A DNA stretch of 64,000 nt, taken from positions 45,887 through 109,886 of the forward strand of contig SVKX01000004.1 of assembly GCA_015068225.1 (NCBI GenBank), given 5' to 3'. The notes beneath the pieces are model-generated. The model worked only from the letters and a program-made list of their open reading frames with translations. It was not told the origin of the DNA and did not search any database. The first letter of the stretch is position 1; each line of letters opens with the position of its first letter. Below, piece by piece: positions 52,567 through 61,583 of the stretch. This DNA is from Oscillospiraceae bacterium (GTDB taxonomy: Bacteria; Bacillota; Clostridia; Oscillospirales; Oscillospiraceae). Position numbers and translations under genes: made by a program.

Positions 52567-53678
52567 TGTATGATGTAAATACTGCCTGTGAGGCATTTAA
52601 GAAGCTGCTGGAAGAGCAGCAGGCACGGATCGCCAATATGAACACGGAAAAGACGGACTTCTCCAAGAAGGCGTGTGTTACCATCGGTGTTGTGGATGGC
52701 GACGGCATTGGTCCCATCATTACCAGTGAGGCTGCCAGAGTTTTGAAGAAGCTGCTAGCAGATGAAGTAGAAAAGGGGACTATTGTCATTAAGCAGATTC
52801 AGGGTCTGACCATTGAAAACCGTCTGGCTCAGGGAAAGCCTATTCCCGATGATGTGCTGGCTGAGATCAAGACTTGTGATGTGATCCTGAAAGGACCCAC
52901 CACCACACCTCATGGCGGAACGCTGGAAAGTGCCAATGTTACCATGCGCCGGGAGCTGGATCTGTATGCCAATGTCCGTCCTGTGAGCATTCCGGAGCAG
53001 GGCATCGACTGGATGTTCTATCGGGAAAACACCGAGGGTGAGTATGTGCTCGGCAGCCGGGGCCTCGATCTTCCCGGTATGGCTGTGGACTTTAAGGTTA
53101 CCACGGATCTTGGTACCCGCCGGATCGTTCGTGCTGCATTTGAGTATGCCAAAAATAACGGCAAGACCCATATGTCCGTGGTCACCAAGGCCAATATCAT
53201 GAAGAAGACCGATGGCAAATTTACTACCATTGCCCATGAGATCGCGGCAGAGTATCCGGAGATTACCGTAGAGGATTACTATATCGACATCATGACCGCA
53301 AACCTTCTGAAGGAAGGTCTGCGTGAAAAGTTCCAGGTCTTTGTGATGCCCAACCTGTACGGCGACATCATCACCGATGAGGCTGCCCAGCTGCAGGGTG
53401 GCGTGGGTACTGCCGGCAGTGCCAATATTGGCGACCGGTATGCCATGTTTGAGGCCATTCACGGCTCTGCTCCCAGAATGATTGAGCGAGGCATGGGCCA
53501 GTATGCCAATCCCGACAGCATCCTGAAGGCAGCTGCTATGCTTCTGCGGCATATCTGCCGGTTTGATGCTGCTGCGAAGCTGGAAAAGGCCATTAATGAT
53601 TGTCCGCTGACTGTCAAGTCTGACGGCTCTGCCGCTACCTGTGCCCAGTATGCCGACAAGCTGATGGAAATGCTGTAA
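52566..53678 (+). CDS. Isocitrate/isopropylmalate dehydrogenase family, probable NAD-isocitrate dehydrogenase
   Basis: 370 residues from ATG 52566, overlapping the aconitase stop by one base (TAATG). Beta-decarboxylating dehydrogenase: VGVVDGDGIGP as IGVVDGDGIGPI, GPTTTPHGG, ANVRPV, YRENTEGEYVLGSR, the catalytic metal site NLYGDIITDEAAQLQGG, and HGSAP. Context says isocitrate to 2-oxoglutarate, completing the oxidative branch to glutamate. The segment MFEAIHGSAPRMIE lacks the NADP-type tail, which favours NAD. Confidence 0.88.
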   Translation: MYDVNTACEAFKKLLEEQQARIANMNTEKTDFSKKACVTIGVVDGDGIGPIITSEAARVLKKLLADEVEKGTIVIKQIQGLTIENRLAQGKPIPDDVLAEIKTCDVILKGPTTTPHGGTLESANVTMRRELDLYANVRPVSIPEQGIDWMFYRENTEGEYVLGSRGLDLPGMAVDFKVTTDLGTRRIVRAAFEYAKNNGKTHMSVVTKANIMKKTDGKFTTIAHEIAAEYPEITVEDYYIDIMTANLLKEGLREKFQVFVMPNLYGDIITDEAAQLQGGVGTAGSANIGDRYAMFEAIHGSAPRMIERGMGQYANPDSILKAAAMLLRHICRFDAAAKLEKAINDCPLTVKSDGSAATCAQYADKLMEML

Positions 53679-53695
53679 AGAATAAAAGTTATGCA

Positions 53696-53730
53696 AAGGC
53701 TGCTCCTGATTTGGGAGCAGCTTTTTCCTT
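53696..53730 (+). terminator. Terminator of the citrate operon
   Basis: GGCTGCTCC, short loop, GGGAGCAGC, then a T tract. Confidence 0.9.
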
Positions 53731-53774
53731 TTCGGTGAAAAACTGGATTAACACTAGCATTGTTTATGACGGTA

Positions 53775-53783
53775 TGCTATAAT
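53775..53783 (+). promoter_or_regulatory. Extended -10 promoter of the host thyA
   Basis: TGCTATAAT is a perfect extended -10. After element insertion it is the only promoter I see upstream of the replacement thyA. Confidence 0.65.
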
Positions 53784-53813
53784 ACAAAAAATCTTAAAAA
53801 AGGCGGCGATCTT

Positions 53814-54470
53814 ATGAGCAGAGCAGATGAACTGTATAAGCAGACTTGTATCGACATTCTGGAAAACGGCTTCTCCGACGAGGGGCTGAATGTCCGTCCA
53901 CACTGGGCGGACGGTACGCCTGCCCACACCATTAAGAAATTCGGTGTGGTCAACCGCTATAATCTGGCAGAAGAATTTCCCATTATGACTCTTCGCAGAA
54001 CATATTGGAAATCTGCTGTGGATGAGCTGCTGTGGATCTGGCAGAAGAAGTCTAACCGCATCGCCGATCTTGGCAGCCATGTGTGGGACGAATGGGCAGG
54101 GGAGGACGGCACCATCGGCAAGGCATACGGCTATCAGCTGGGTATCAAGCACCATTATAAGGAAGGCGATATGGACCAGGTGGACCGGGTGCTTTATGAC
54201 CTGAAGCATAATCCTGCATCCCGTCGGATCCTGACCAATATCTATAATTTTGAAGATCTGCATGAGATGAATCTGTATCCCTGCGCCTATTCCATGACCT
54301 TCAATGTCACCGGCAATAAGCTCAATGCTATTCTCAACCAGCGCTCTCAGGATATGCTCACAGCCAATAACTGTTATCATTACTTTAAGAAATGTACCTC
54401 AATCATTAAAGATATGTGGTACAGTTTTTGTAATAACGATATGATGAAAGGAGAAAGGGCTGCAGCTTAA
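53814..54470 (+). pseudogene. thyA: Host thymidylate synthase gene cut by a mobile element
   Basis: 218 residues from ATG 53814, of which about 188 are thymidylate synthase. It keeps the dUMP phosphate-binding arginine region, the catalytic cysteine (LYPCAYSMTF) and QRSQDM. The match stops right after LTANN near 54376, exactly where the family continues with N-x-V..YA. What follows is a 30-residue tail unrelated to ThyA (CYHYFKKCTSIIKDMWYSFC), read from the element, to TAA 54470. It lacks the essential Asn that selects dUMP and the later His/Tyr pair (D-x-H-x-Y), so it should be inactive. There is no decay elsewhere, which points to a recent event. Confidence 0.88.
54361..54380 (+). other. 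Left junction / probable attachment site in thyA
   Basis: Similarity between host thyA and the family breaks at about 54376-54379 (after CAGCCAATAACTG). The ten bases CAGCCAATAA here (54361-54370) recur at the equivalent place in the element-borne thyA (55040-55049). The true crossover core must be defined with the right end, which is outside the window. Confidence 0.6.
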
Positions 54471-54492
54471 GTTGCACCCCGTGGGATTAGTT

Positions 54493-55323
54493 ATGAGTTA
54501 TGCTGATCAGGTGTTCATTGCCAACATCAAGAACATTCTTGAGAATGGCGTGTCTAGCGAAGGAATGAATGTAAGACCCAGATGGGAGGACGGAACCCCT
54601 GCACATACAATCTCCGTGTTCGGAGTCGTTAATCGCTATGACCTGTCCAAAGAATTCCCAATCATCACTCTCCGCCGCTCATACTGGAAGACTGCATGGG
54701 ACGAAATCGCTTGGATCTGGCAGAAGAAGAGTAATAATATTAACGACCTGGGTTCCCATGTGTGGGATCAGTGGGCCGACGAGACGGGCTCTATTGGCAA
54801 AGCATATGGCTATCAGATGGCGAAGAAGTATCCTTTCCCTGAGGGGATGTCTGATCAGGTAGATCATGTAATCTGGCAGTTGCAGAATGATCCCGCGTCC
54901 AGACGCATCATGACGAATATGTACAACTTTGAGGATTTGCATGAGATGGCTCTTGCACCTTGCGCTTATTCCATGACGTTTAGTGTAAAGGGCAACAAGC
55001 TGAATGCTATCCTCAACCAGCGTAGTCAGGATATGATCGCAGCCAATAATTTCAACGTGGTTGAGTATGCAATGATTGTTTACGCTCTTGCAAGCGCCTA
55101 TGGCTTTGAACCGGGCGAACTCGTTCATTGCGTTGCCGATATGCATATTTACGATCGCCATATTGAAATGGCTCGCGAACTGATCCAGAATCCAACCTAT
55201 GATGCGCCGAAGTTCTGGATTGACCCCAATGTGAAAAACTTCTACGACTTCACTAAGGACTCCTTCCGGCTGGACGGTTATCAATATAGTGAGTTTAACC
55301 ATAAGATTCCCATTGCTGTTTAA
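54493..55323 (+). CDS. thyA: Thymidylate synthase carried by the element (replacement copy)
   Basis: 276 residues, complete. It has the dUMP-binding region, catalytic Cys (LAPCAYSMTF), QRSQDMIAANNFNVVEYA with the dUMP-selecting Asn, and DMHIYDRH (His/Tyr). Converts dUMP to dTMP using methylene-tetrahydrofolate. About two thirds of residues match the truncated host copy by eye, but the DNA is recoded throughout, so it is not a duplication. ATG 54493 begins 22 bases after the truncated frame's stop, in the same direction; its own ribosome site is weak, which suggests translational coupling and use of the host promoter. Base composition is host-like, unlike the recombinase genes. Confidence 0.93.
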   Translation: MSYADQVFIANIKNILENGVSSEGMNVRPRWEDGTPAHTISVFGVVNRYDLSKEFPIITLRRSYWKTAWDEIAWIWQKKSNNINDLGSHVWDQWADETGSIGKAYGYQMAKKYPFPEGMSDQVDHVIWQLQNDPASRRIMTNMYNFEDLHEMALAPCAYSMTFSVKGNKLNAILNQRSQDMIAANNFNVVEYAMIVYALASAYGFEPGELVHCVADMHIYDRHIEMARELIQNPTYDAPKFWIDPNVKNFYDFTKDSFRLDGYQYSEFNHKIPIAV

Positions 55324-55392
55324 GCTTCATGCCGATATCCAGAAAGATTGGACTGATGAAGAATAGTTTTTTGGGTAATTTGACCTAATATT

Positions 55393-55441
55393 TTAGCGGT
55401 AGAAACCACGTTTTGCTCGTGATTTCTACCGCTGTTTCTTT
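55393..55441. terminator. Bidirectional terminator between thyA and the recombinase operon
   Basis: AGCGGTAGAAACCACG (55395-55410) pairs with CGTGATTTCTACCGCT (55418-55433), with one mismatch pair; T-rich on both outer sides. It isolates the rescued thyA from the convergent recombinase genes. Confidence 0.85.
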
Positions 55442-55488
55442 TATAGAGGCGAAACGTTGCTAAATTGCATTTTGCAACACGCCCGTCC

Positions 55489-56028
55489 TTATTTTTGCTG
55501 AAATACAATTAAAGGATGTTTAGGATTGCTTTGCTCAAGAGCAATTCGGAGTTGCAAACAATCTTTTGTTAATTCCGTAATGCGATTATTCTTCTGCTCA
55601 AGCAATTGTTTATTATTCTGAAGAAGCCGATCACGTTGATTAATTGTACTTTTCAATGAAAGAATGTCAATGTCCCGATCTAACATAAGATAGATTTGTT
55701 TTTGCTTCTCAGCATTTTCATTTTTTAGTCTCTCGACAATAGCAAGGGGATTGCTGTCAGCTAATTGATCTGAACAACTTTCAATATACCGCCGCAGTAA
55801 CCCATTATATCGATAGGCTGTATTGCGAGATATGTTCAATTCCGAACAAACACTGCTCACAGATAAATCACTATCTTGTAAGGTTTTTATAGCAACACAT
55901 TGCTCTTCAACTTTGCGATTTACGATATCTTGAATGGAAACAAGGTGTTTTTTGAGACTGTCCGAAATTGTGTCGTAGTCCTCACCAATGGTGGCTAAGT
56001 TTTTCTTTATTGCTCGTTCGTTATCCAT
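55489..56028 (-). CDS. TnpC-like protein: HTH plus coiled coil
   Basis: 179 residues. A helix-turn-helix near 58-85 (SVSSVCSELNISRNTAYRYNGLLRRYIE) is followed by a long coiled coil (about 100-165, Gln/Asn/Leu-rich). This is the layout of the small accessory protein TnpC of Tn554-type elements, which influences the direction and efficiency of transposition. It overlaps the recombinase gene upstream by 22 bases and has its own AGGAGGT, so it is co-transcribed. Confidence 0.72.
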   Translation of the reverse strand: MDNERAIKKNLATIGEDYDTISDSLKKHLVSIQDIVNRKVEEQCVAIKTLQDSDLSVSSVCSELNISRNTAYRYNGLLRRYIESCSDQLADSNPLAIVERLKNENAEKQKQIYLMLDRDIDILSLKSTINQRDRLLQNNKQLLEQKNNRITELTKDCLQLRIALEQSNPKHPLIVFQQK

Positions 56029-57842
56029 TCAAGTACCTCCTCATGAATATTTTCAGCTTTATCAATAATTGCGGAAAGATTGGGATATTTACATAGAATC
56101 GCTTCTCGGCCATCGAGGTCGATATGTTTTCGCAAAGAGTCTAATTCTGGTATGAGCTTCTGATTTACAACGGTGCGCAACATATTCCTTTCTTTTTCGG
56201 CCTGACGCAGAAAGCCATGATCGATGTTGAGTTCGATGCTTTGCCTCAGATTGACAGCTTGTTGATAAGTATAATCAGCCATATAAAAGAAATGGTATAT
56301 ATTTGGGCATACGTTGTATGCGCAGTAGAATTCGTTTGTCTCTGCGTCCACACTACAATCACGCAACATTGATGATTTGATACATACACCGCCGGCTTTT
56401 TGCCGGATAGGCACTTGCTTTATTAGTTTGTCTACAATTTGATCCATGTCGGTGGATACATTGAAGTTGTTGGCCTCGATAAACTCATTGATTTTTTGCA
56501 ACAGGCTTTCTTTTCCTCCAAGTGGTTCAATGTTGCCGGAAACTATTTCAGATAAAATGTGGCGAGAAAAAATAGGGTCTTCTTGTGTATCCTCTTTGCA
56601 TCGGACATAGTATCCTTTCATATAACGGGAGAGGTGTCCCATATACTTGGCAATATATTCGAGGCTAACACCTTGTTCATATAGTTGTGAGCAGACATGA
56701 ACACGATATTGTTCTGTGGCAGGATGGATTACGTTCTTGTCTTTGTGCGCCTTACCGCTACCAAAAATTGAAGATAGTTTTGTTCGTCTAAGCTCGGGAT
56801 ACAGCTTGCTGTCAAGATTAATTGTTGGCATGTATTTGTCAATATAACAATAATAGCGTTTGAGGTCATTGGCTGCGAATTCATCTCCAGAAATGGGATA
56901 AGATTTGTCGTTATATGGATCTACAAAAAGATAATCAGTATCGATCCGATTGCGTATATCTTCAAACTCGTTTTGCAAATTTGTAACAGCAAATGCAGAT
57001 AGCTCATTTGCGTACATAACAACATTTGATGACACATTTGTTCCTCTGTGTCTCTTCCATGTTGTGTAGTTTATAAAGGATAGCTTTTTGTTCATAAATG
57101 TCATGGTCTGTAGACAATCAACCTTCAATGCGCACAGTTCGCCGATTCTCAGACCGGTTTGCATCAATAATAATAACATATTGGCAATATGATGAAAGCG
57201 TACATCTTCGGGATCATTGGATTTGATTATGCGCAGCGTTATATCGAGCAAACGGTTAAAAAAGGCGTTCGGAATATCCGGAAGCTTTGATGATTCCTGA
57301 TAAGCATGCCGCGCAGCCTTATTATCAATCGATAAACAAGCAAGAATTTCACTGTCACAATGTGACGGGTTAATTAGCGTGTGATAAGCTGTCAAAAATG
57401 AATGCAGATTTGTGCGTAAAGTTCTTTCATAGCTAGGAGTGATGTCTTTTGTGGAGAAATATGACTCATATGCAGAGAGAGGAATATCTGCAACGTCAAT
57501 ATATCCAAGAGTATATCCATATTGAAGAAACTCTGTTAAGCGCCCAATATATTGAGAAACCGTTTGTATCTTAATAACACCGCGTGCGAGAAGAAGGAAG
57601 GCATACGCTTTTGCAACTTCCGTGTAGCAATCAGGCACGCGATGAAATTTAATCTTGAACTTGCTTGCCAAAACGTTAACTTTACGATAGGGACTAAAGT
57701 CCCAGACAGGATCCGAGTAGATGATTGTGCCTTCTCCAAAAGGTAATCGATTAGTTGTTTTAATCGTTTCTAGAATTGTTGACGTATTTGGCTGAGATAG
57801 TACAATTGTATCGTACTCAATTGTTGTTTGTGGTAAAATCAT
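56007..57842 (-). CDS. Tyrosine recombinase B (TnpB-like)
   Basis: 611 residues. N-terminal SAM-like core-binding domain (about 90-170), then a catalytic domain with the first Arg in MQTGLRIGELCALKVD, second-box Arg in ATEQYRVHVCSQLYEQG, His in KYMGHLSRYMKGYYVR and the nucleophile Tyr in GYY. The second-box His is replaced by Glu or Gln (E-Q-Y-R), as in part of the Tn554 TnpB group. A Cys-containing tail (CVDAETNEFYCAYNVCPN) may bind zinc. Overlaps the 733-residue gene by four bases with a good ribosome site (GAGGAGGT). Confidence 0.85.
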   Translation of the reverse strand: MILPQTTIEYDTIVLSQPNTSTILETIKTTNRLPFGEGTIIYSDPVWDFSPYRKVNVLASKFKIKFHRVPDCYTEVAKAYAFLLLARGVIKIQTVSQYIGRLTEFLQYGYTLGYIDVADIPLSAYESYFSTKDITPSYERTLRTNLHSFLTAYHTLINPSHCDSEILACLSIDNKAARHAYQESSKLPDIPNAFFNRLLDITLRIIKSNDPEDVRFHHIANMLLLLMQTGLRIGELCALKVDCLQTMTFMNKKLSFINYTTWKRHRGTNVSSNVVMYANELSAFAVTNLQNEFEDIRNRIDTDYLFVDPYNDKSYPISGDEFAANDLKRYYCYIDKYMPTINLDSKLYPELRRTKLSSIFGSGKAHKDKNVIHPATEQYRVHVCSQLYEQGVSLEYIAKYMGHLSRYMKGYYVRCKEDTQEDPIFSRHILSEIVSGNIEPLGGKESLLQKINEFIEANNFNVSTDMDQIVDKLIKQVPIRQKAGGVCIKSSMLRDCSVDAETNEFYCAYNVCPNIYHFFYMADYTYQQAVNLRQSIELNIDHGFLRQAEKERNMLRTVVNQKLIPELDSLRKHIDLDGREAILCKYPNLSAIIDKAENIHEEVLEWITNEQ

Positions 57843-60040
57843 ACTACCACCTCCTCGTGTAACTCCAGTAACTTTGCGGTATATGCTATCAATAAGCGCT
57901 TGATATTTTGCAAATCTTCAATTGTATGCGGGATAGTTTCGGTTTTGAGCTTGGCATCGATTCGTGCAATTTCGGCCTCAAAAAAGGGAATATTCGATTG
58001 TGTAGCAATAAAGTGGGAACACATCAGGCAACTAAGATAGCTATATGATTCGCACGAATCTGTTCCGCAAAAACCGCATTGGTTCGCAACAGTCTGACTA
58101 TTATCAGAATCATACATATCAACAACCGAACCGGCAACAGGCACCTTGCCAACAATGATTCCGTATGTGGCTTCTAACATATCTGTTAGACTGAGCTTGA
58201 CGTAATGCCTAGCGTCAGTATTAATTGATGTATGACCAGAAATAATGGTTTGCTGCATTTCGGAGAGATCGTGCCGCATACGGTATTCTTGCGCCTTAGT
58301 AATCTGTGTGTCGCGAAGATTTGATGGTAAATAGCGTGGGATACCTGCGTCCTCACAACAAGCAGTGAGGAAATTACGTACATCATCCGTTGAGATTTGC
58401 ACATAAGATTGCTTGCGATGCGCAGGTTTTAAGAAAAGATTGTTACACAATGATGTAAGACAGTCATCCCTCCATGTTTGGGTCTTTTGAATGACGGATA
58501 TGAGATGATCTTTGGTATACGAAGATATGGGGACATCAACATGTTTTCCGTTCGATGTTTTGCGTTGGATCCTTAGAACATGTTCGCGTTCTTTCATAGT
58601 GGGGTGAATACAATCACACGACAGGCTAAGTATTTCTGAAAGACGTAGACTAGTTGTTATCATGAGATACACAATGCCAGAAAGAACATAATTGAGTGTG
58701 TTTTCTTTTGATTTGAAGGACATTGTGCTACACAGCTTCCGCAAATCATCATCATTTATTGGACAAGCCGTATTTTCAAAACCAGTAAATGATGTAAGGT
58801 AGTATGATGAATGTTGATCTATCCAGGCGTAGCCTTGTTCAAAACCATAATCCAATACATACTTAGCACGTTTGATGATACGATAAATAGTTTCTGAATT
58901 TGAATGCTGTTGGGCTACATGATGTACATAAGCCATACAATCACCAGGCAGCACGGCCTCAGATAAACTGCGGTTTGTATGATATATAGAAAATGCTTGC
59001 CCTGCATTTAATTGATGTAAATATGCGAAGAAACGCATAGCACTAACGCATATGCCAATTTTGCTTGCAAAGGCGGGGGAACTATGCCATAGATAATCTT
59101 TTAATAATTGCTTGTGAGCGGGACATGAAATTGAACTAAAATCGATAGCTTTGCTCAATGTGCTATATTGAGACGAAACTGACTCTCGAGTTCCACTAAC
59201 GAAAAGGAGCAGTTTATCATCTTCGGGTATTGGCGCGAGTGGATTATATGCAACAATTTTATAGTCATCATATAAAAGACGTGCCATATTTTGTCGCAGA
59301 AGAATCCGTGCATCAATGTTGGCATCACTAAAAATCTGTGGATTATATCTTTGAGCAACATAATTATATAGTGCAACCAAAAAGCTATACGCATGAAGAT
59401 CAGCTTTTGCAGCGCGCAAAAATAACACTTGGGATAAAAATGTCTTAAAAGTAAATTGCAAGGCGCTGGATATGATATACGGACTACAGGAAGTGTCGAA
59501 ATTAGTATAAAAATGCTTGATGCTTTCCTCGTTGCGTGAATGCTGTGATATTACCACTGATAAAATACTGCATATTTGCTCGGATGCGGATCCAAGATAA
59601 ACCAAGTAATTTTGTTCATAGATTTTTACAATCTTATATCTGTAAATCTCCGGTTCGCATAGTAGTTTAACTATTACGGCATTGTCGGTGTGGCTATTCA
59701 AATACTCAGAATAAGACGTGAGATAGTCAAAACGCTGATCAGAATAAAAATTGCAATTAATGAGATAAAACAAGAACTGACGTGCGTGTTTGTATAAGAG
59801 AGATTGCGTAGACTTATTCATGTCTTTGCTGCGCTCAACTAATAACTGTCCCAATAAATACCGATCTACTAGTGCGATATCAATATCGAAAAGCACTCTG
59901 GATAATAGCCGGATTGCTTTCCGAGATTCCGCATAACGAGTAGATGGTGATAGATGTGTATCCTGCAACAAGGATTGGCAATAATCAATAATTATTTTTT
60001 CTGTTGTGTGAAACGTATACGATAATTTAATATTATTCAC
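57839..60040 (-). CDS. Tyrosine recombinase C, large (733 residues)
   Basis: Unusually long. About 400 N-terminal residues are helical with no motif I know. The catalytic domain has Arg in ITTSLRLSEILSLSCDC, Lys in RIQRKTSNGKHVDVPIS, Arg in SNLRDTQITKAQEYRM, His in ISGHTSINTDARHYVK and Tyr in the same motif. The second-box His is changed (S-N-L-R). A C-terminal cluster CGFCGTDSCESYSYLSCLMC looks like a zinc-binding finger. Start is GTG 60040, with a poor ribosome site. Together with the neighbours it forms the recombinase trio. Confidence 0.82.
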   Translation of the reverse strand: MNNIKLSYTFHTTEKIIIDYCQSLLQDTHLSPSTRYAESRKAIRLLSRVLFDIDIALVDRYLLGQLLVERSKDMNKSTQSLLYKHARQFLFYLINCNFYSDQRFDYLTSYSEYLNSHTDNAVIVKLLCEPEIYRYKIVKIYEQNYLVYLGSASEQICSILSVVISQHSRNEESIKHFYTNFDTSCSPYIISSALQFTFKTFLSQVLFLRAAKADLHAYSFLVALYNYVAQRYNPQIFSDANIDARILLRQNMARLLYDDYKIVAYNPLAPIPEDDKLLLFVSGTRESVSSQYSTLSKAIDFSSISCPAHKQLLKDYLWHSSPAFASKIGICVSAMRFFAYLHQLNAGQAFSIYHTNRSLSEAVLPGDCMAYVHHVAQQHSNSETIYRIIKRAKYVLDYGFEQGYAWIDQHSSYYLTSFTGFENTACPINDDDLRKLCSTMSFKSKENTLNYVLSGIVYLMITTSLRLSEILSLSCDCIHPTMKEREHVLRIQRKTSNGKHVDVPISSYTKDHLISVIQKTQTWRDDCLTSLCNNLFLKPAHRKQSYVQISTDDVRNFLTACCEDAGIPRYLPSNLRDTQITKAQEYRMRHDLSEMQQTIISGHTSINTDARHYVKLSLTDMLEATYGIIVGKVPVAGSVVDMYDSDNSQTVANQCGFCGTDSCESYSYLSCLMCSHFIATQSNIPFFEAEIARIDAKLKTETIPHTIEDLQNIKRLLIAYTAKLLELHEEVVV

Positions 60041-60101
60041 CCCTTTTTCTTATTTGTTCTAGTTCCGTAGCCTCATATAAACAGTTTTTTCGCTTAGACA
60101 T

Positions 60102-61493
60102 CTATCGTGAGACTGTATCACAGCTAATATCTTCGGTCACTGTCACAGTGGACAACTCGGGTATATCGGTGTGGAGTTGTTTTTCAAATCTTTCCTTGAT
60201 GTCGATAACATCAGAGGTTGTGGGTCGATAATAACGAGTGACGGAGTCTAAACTTGCGTGCCGCAGTAATTTTTGGAGCTCAAGTGGCTTAACGCCATTC
60301 TTGACATGTATCATTGCATAACCATGCCGGAAGCGGTGGTTAAGGTTGTGCACCCGTTTCCCAGTATCGATAGAAAGGCCTGCGGCAGTAAAAATCGCGC
60401 GCATCGTTTTGTTCCAGGTCTGCTGAAGGAGACGACCGCCATTTGAGTTCAAGAAGATATAGAAGTTGGGATCTTCGAATTTTTCGGGGGCACGAACTCG
60501 GTCTGCAGAAACTTGCTCCCAATATTCTTTGCCGTGTTTTGCGCGTGCTTCCAAATGTGCTTCCTCAATATAAGCGTTGATTAACTCGGCTAAATCATGT
60601 TTAATAGGAACTGTTTGAAATCCGTAGCCGGGAAGCTTATACTCTTTTCGATTGTAGTCTGACACAGTGCGTACTTTCATGCACCCTTTTGCCGATTGTG
60701 ACACCTTTTTATCGCTGCAACGGTTGCGCAAATATAAGACATTAGTCCATCCTTTTCCTACTATGTTTTCTTCTACGATATCATCGTTTGTAAGACCAAG
60801 CACTTCGCCAATCCTGAGGCCTTCCTCGTACATCAGCCTTACAATAATTTCTTCTCGAATTGAATATTTAGATCGAATTACTGTGATAATTCTTTTAAAA
60901 TCTTCTTCGGAGATATACATTGGGACCTCCGACTCTTGTATAACTCGTTCGTTGTGGCGGTAGGGTGCTATTTTATCGGAGAAATTTCCATTAAATACAT
61001 TTTGCGATGTAACTCCTCTTTGGTTGAGTATTTTATTACTAACACCGATATGATCGCAATACTTACGATAAATACCCAAATATGTGTTTGTGGTGCCGTT
61101 ATCTCTGGTTTCAATCAGATTGAACTGAAGTTCAATGCCGCCATAACTGATACCCTTAAGAAAATCCTTAAATGCCTCGATATCCGCGATAGTGAAGTCT
61201 GCAAGTTTTTTGCCGATGATCGTCTCATAGCTGAAAAGTAGCTTCAAAGCAGGGACTGCCTGTCTTCTGGTAGCATAAGTCTCTGTCGCTTGATTTAAAA
61301 AGCTAAAGGCCGTTTCAATCGGTTTCATATCACTTGTGTACATAATGATCGCCTTGCAACCATTCTTTTGGTCGCGTGTAAAGGATGGGAAGCAGATAAT
61401 ATCTTTCCAGAGAATGTTATTCTCATTGTTTTTACAAATGCGCTCATAGCAAATAGAACCATTGTTATCCCGTATTTCATTTATTATTTGCAT
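60102..61493 (-). CDS. Tyrosine recombinase A (phage-integrase type)
   Basis: 463 residues from ATG 61493 (AGGAGA upstream). The catalytic set is complete: Arg in YEEGLRIGEVLGLTND, Lys region in the beta strands, H-x-x-R in NHRFRHGYAMIHV, His in LLRHASLDSVTRYYRP and nucleophile Tyr. N-terminal SAM-like arm-binding domain (about 55-140). This is the most canonical of the three and would start the chemistry. First gene of the minus-strand recombinase set, 61 bases before recombinase C. Confidence 0.88.
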   Translation of the reverse strand: MQIINEIRDNNGSICYERICKNNENNILWKDIICFPSFTRDQKNGCKAIIMYTSDMKPIETAFSFLNQATETYATRRQAVPALKLLFSYETIIGKKLADFTIADIEAFKDFLKGISYGGIELQFNLIETRDNGTTNTYLGIYRKYCDHIGVSNKILNQRGVTSQNVFNGNFSDKIAPYRHNERVIQESEVPMYISEEDFKRIITVIRSKYSIREEIIVRLMYEEGLRIGEVLGLTNDDIVEENIVGKGWTNVLYLRNRCSDKKVSQSAKGCMKVRTVSDYNRKEYKLPGYGFQTVPIKHDLAELINAYIEEAHLEARAKHGKEYWEQVSADRVRAPEKFEDPNFYIFLNSNGGRLLQQTWNKTMRAIFTAAGLSIDTGKRVHNLNHRFRHGYAMIHVKNGVKPLELQKLLRHASLDSVTRYYRPTTSDVIDIKERFEKQLHTDIPELSTVTVTEDISCDTVSR

Positions 61494-61583
61494 AGTTCTC
61501 TCCTGAAGTGTCCGAATACATAGACATTTGCTTATTCTATCCTTGACTTATTGCCAAAGATTTGCTAATTTATTGGTAGTCCA

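Noticed and set aside
53814..55323. Simple tandem duplication of thyA
   Set aside because: The two copies differ throughout in codon choice and the first breaks off abruptly in unrelated sequence next to recombinase genes.
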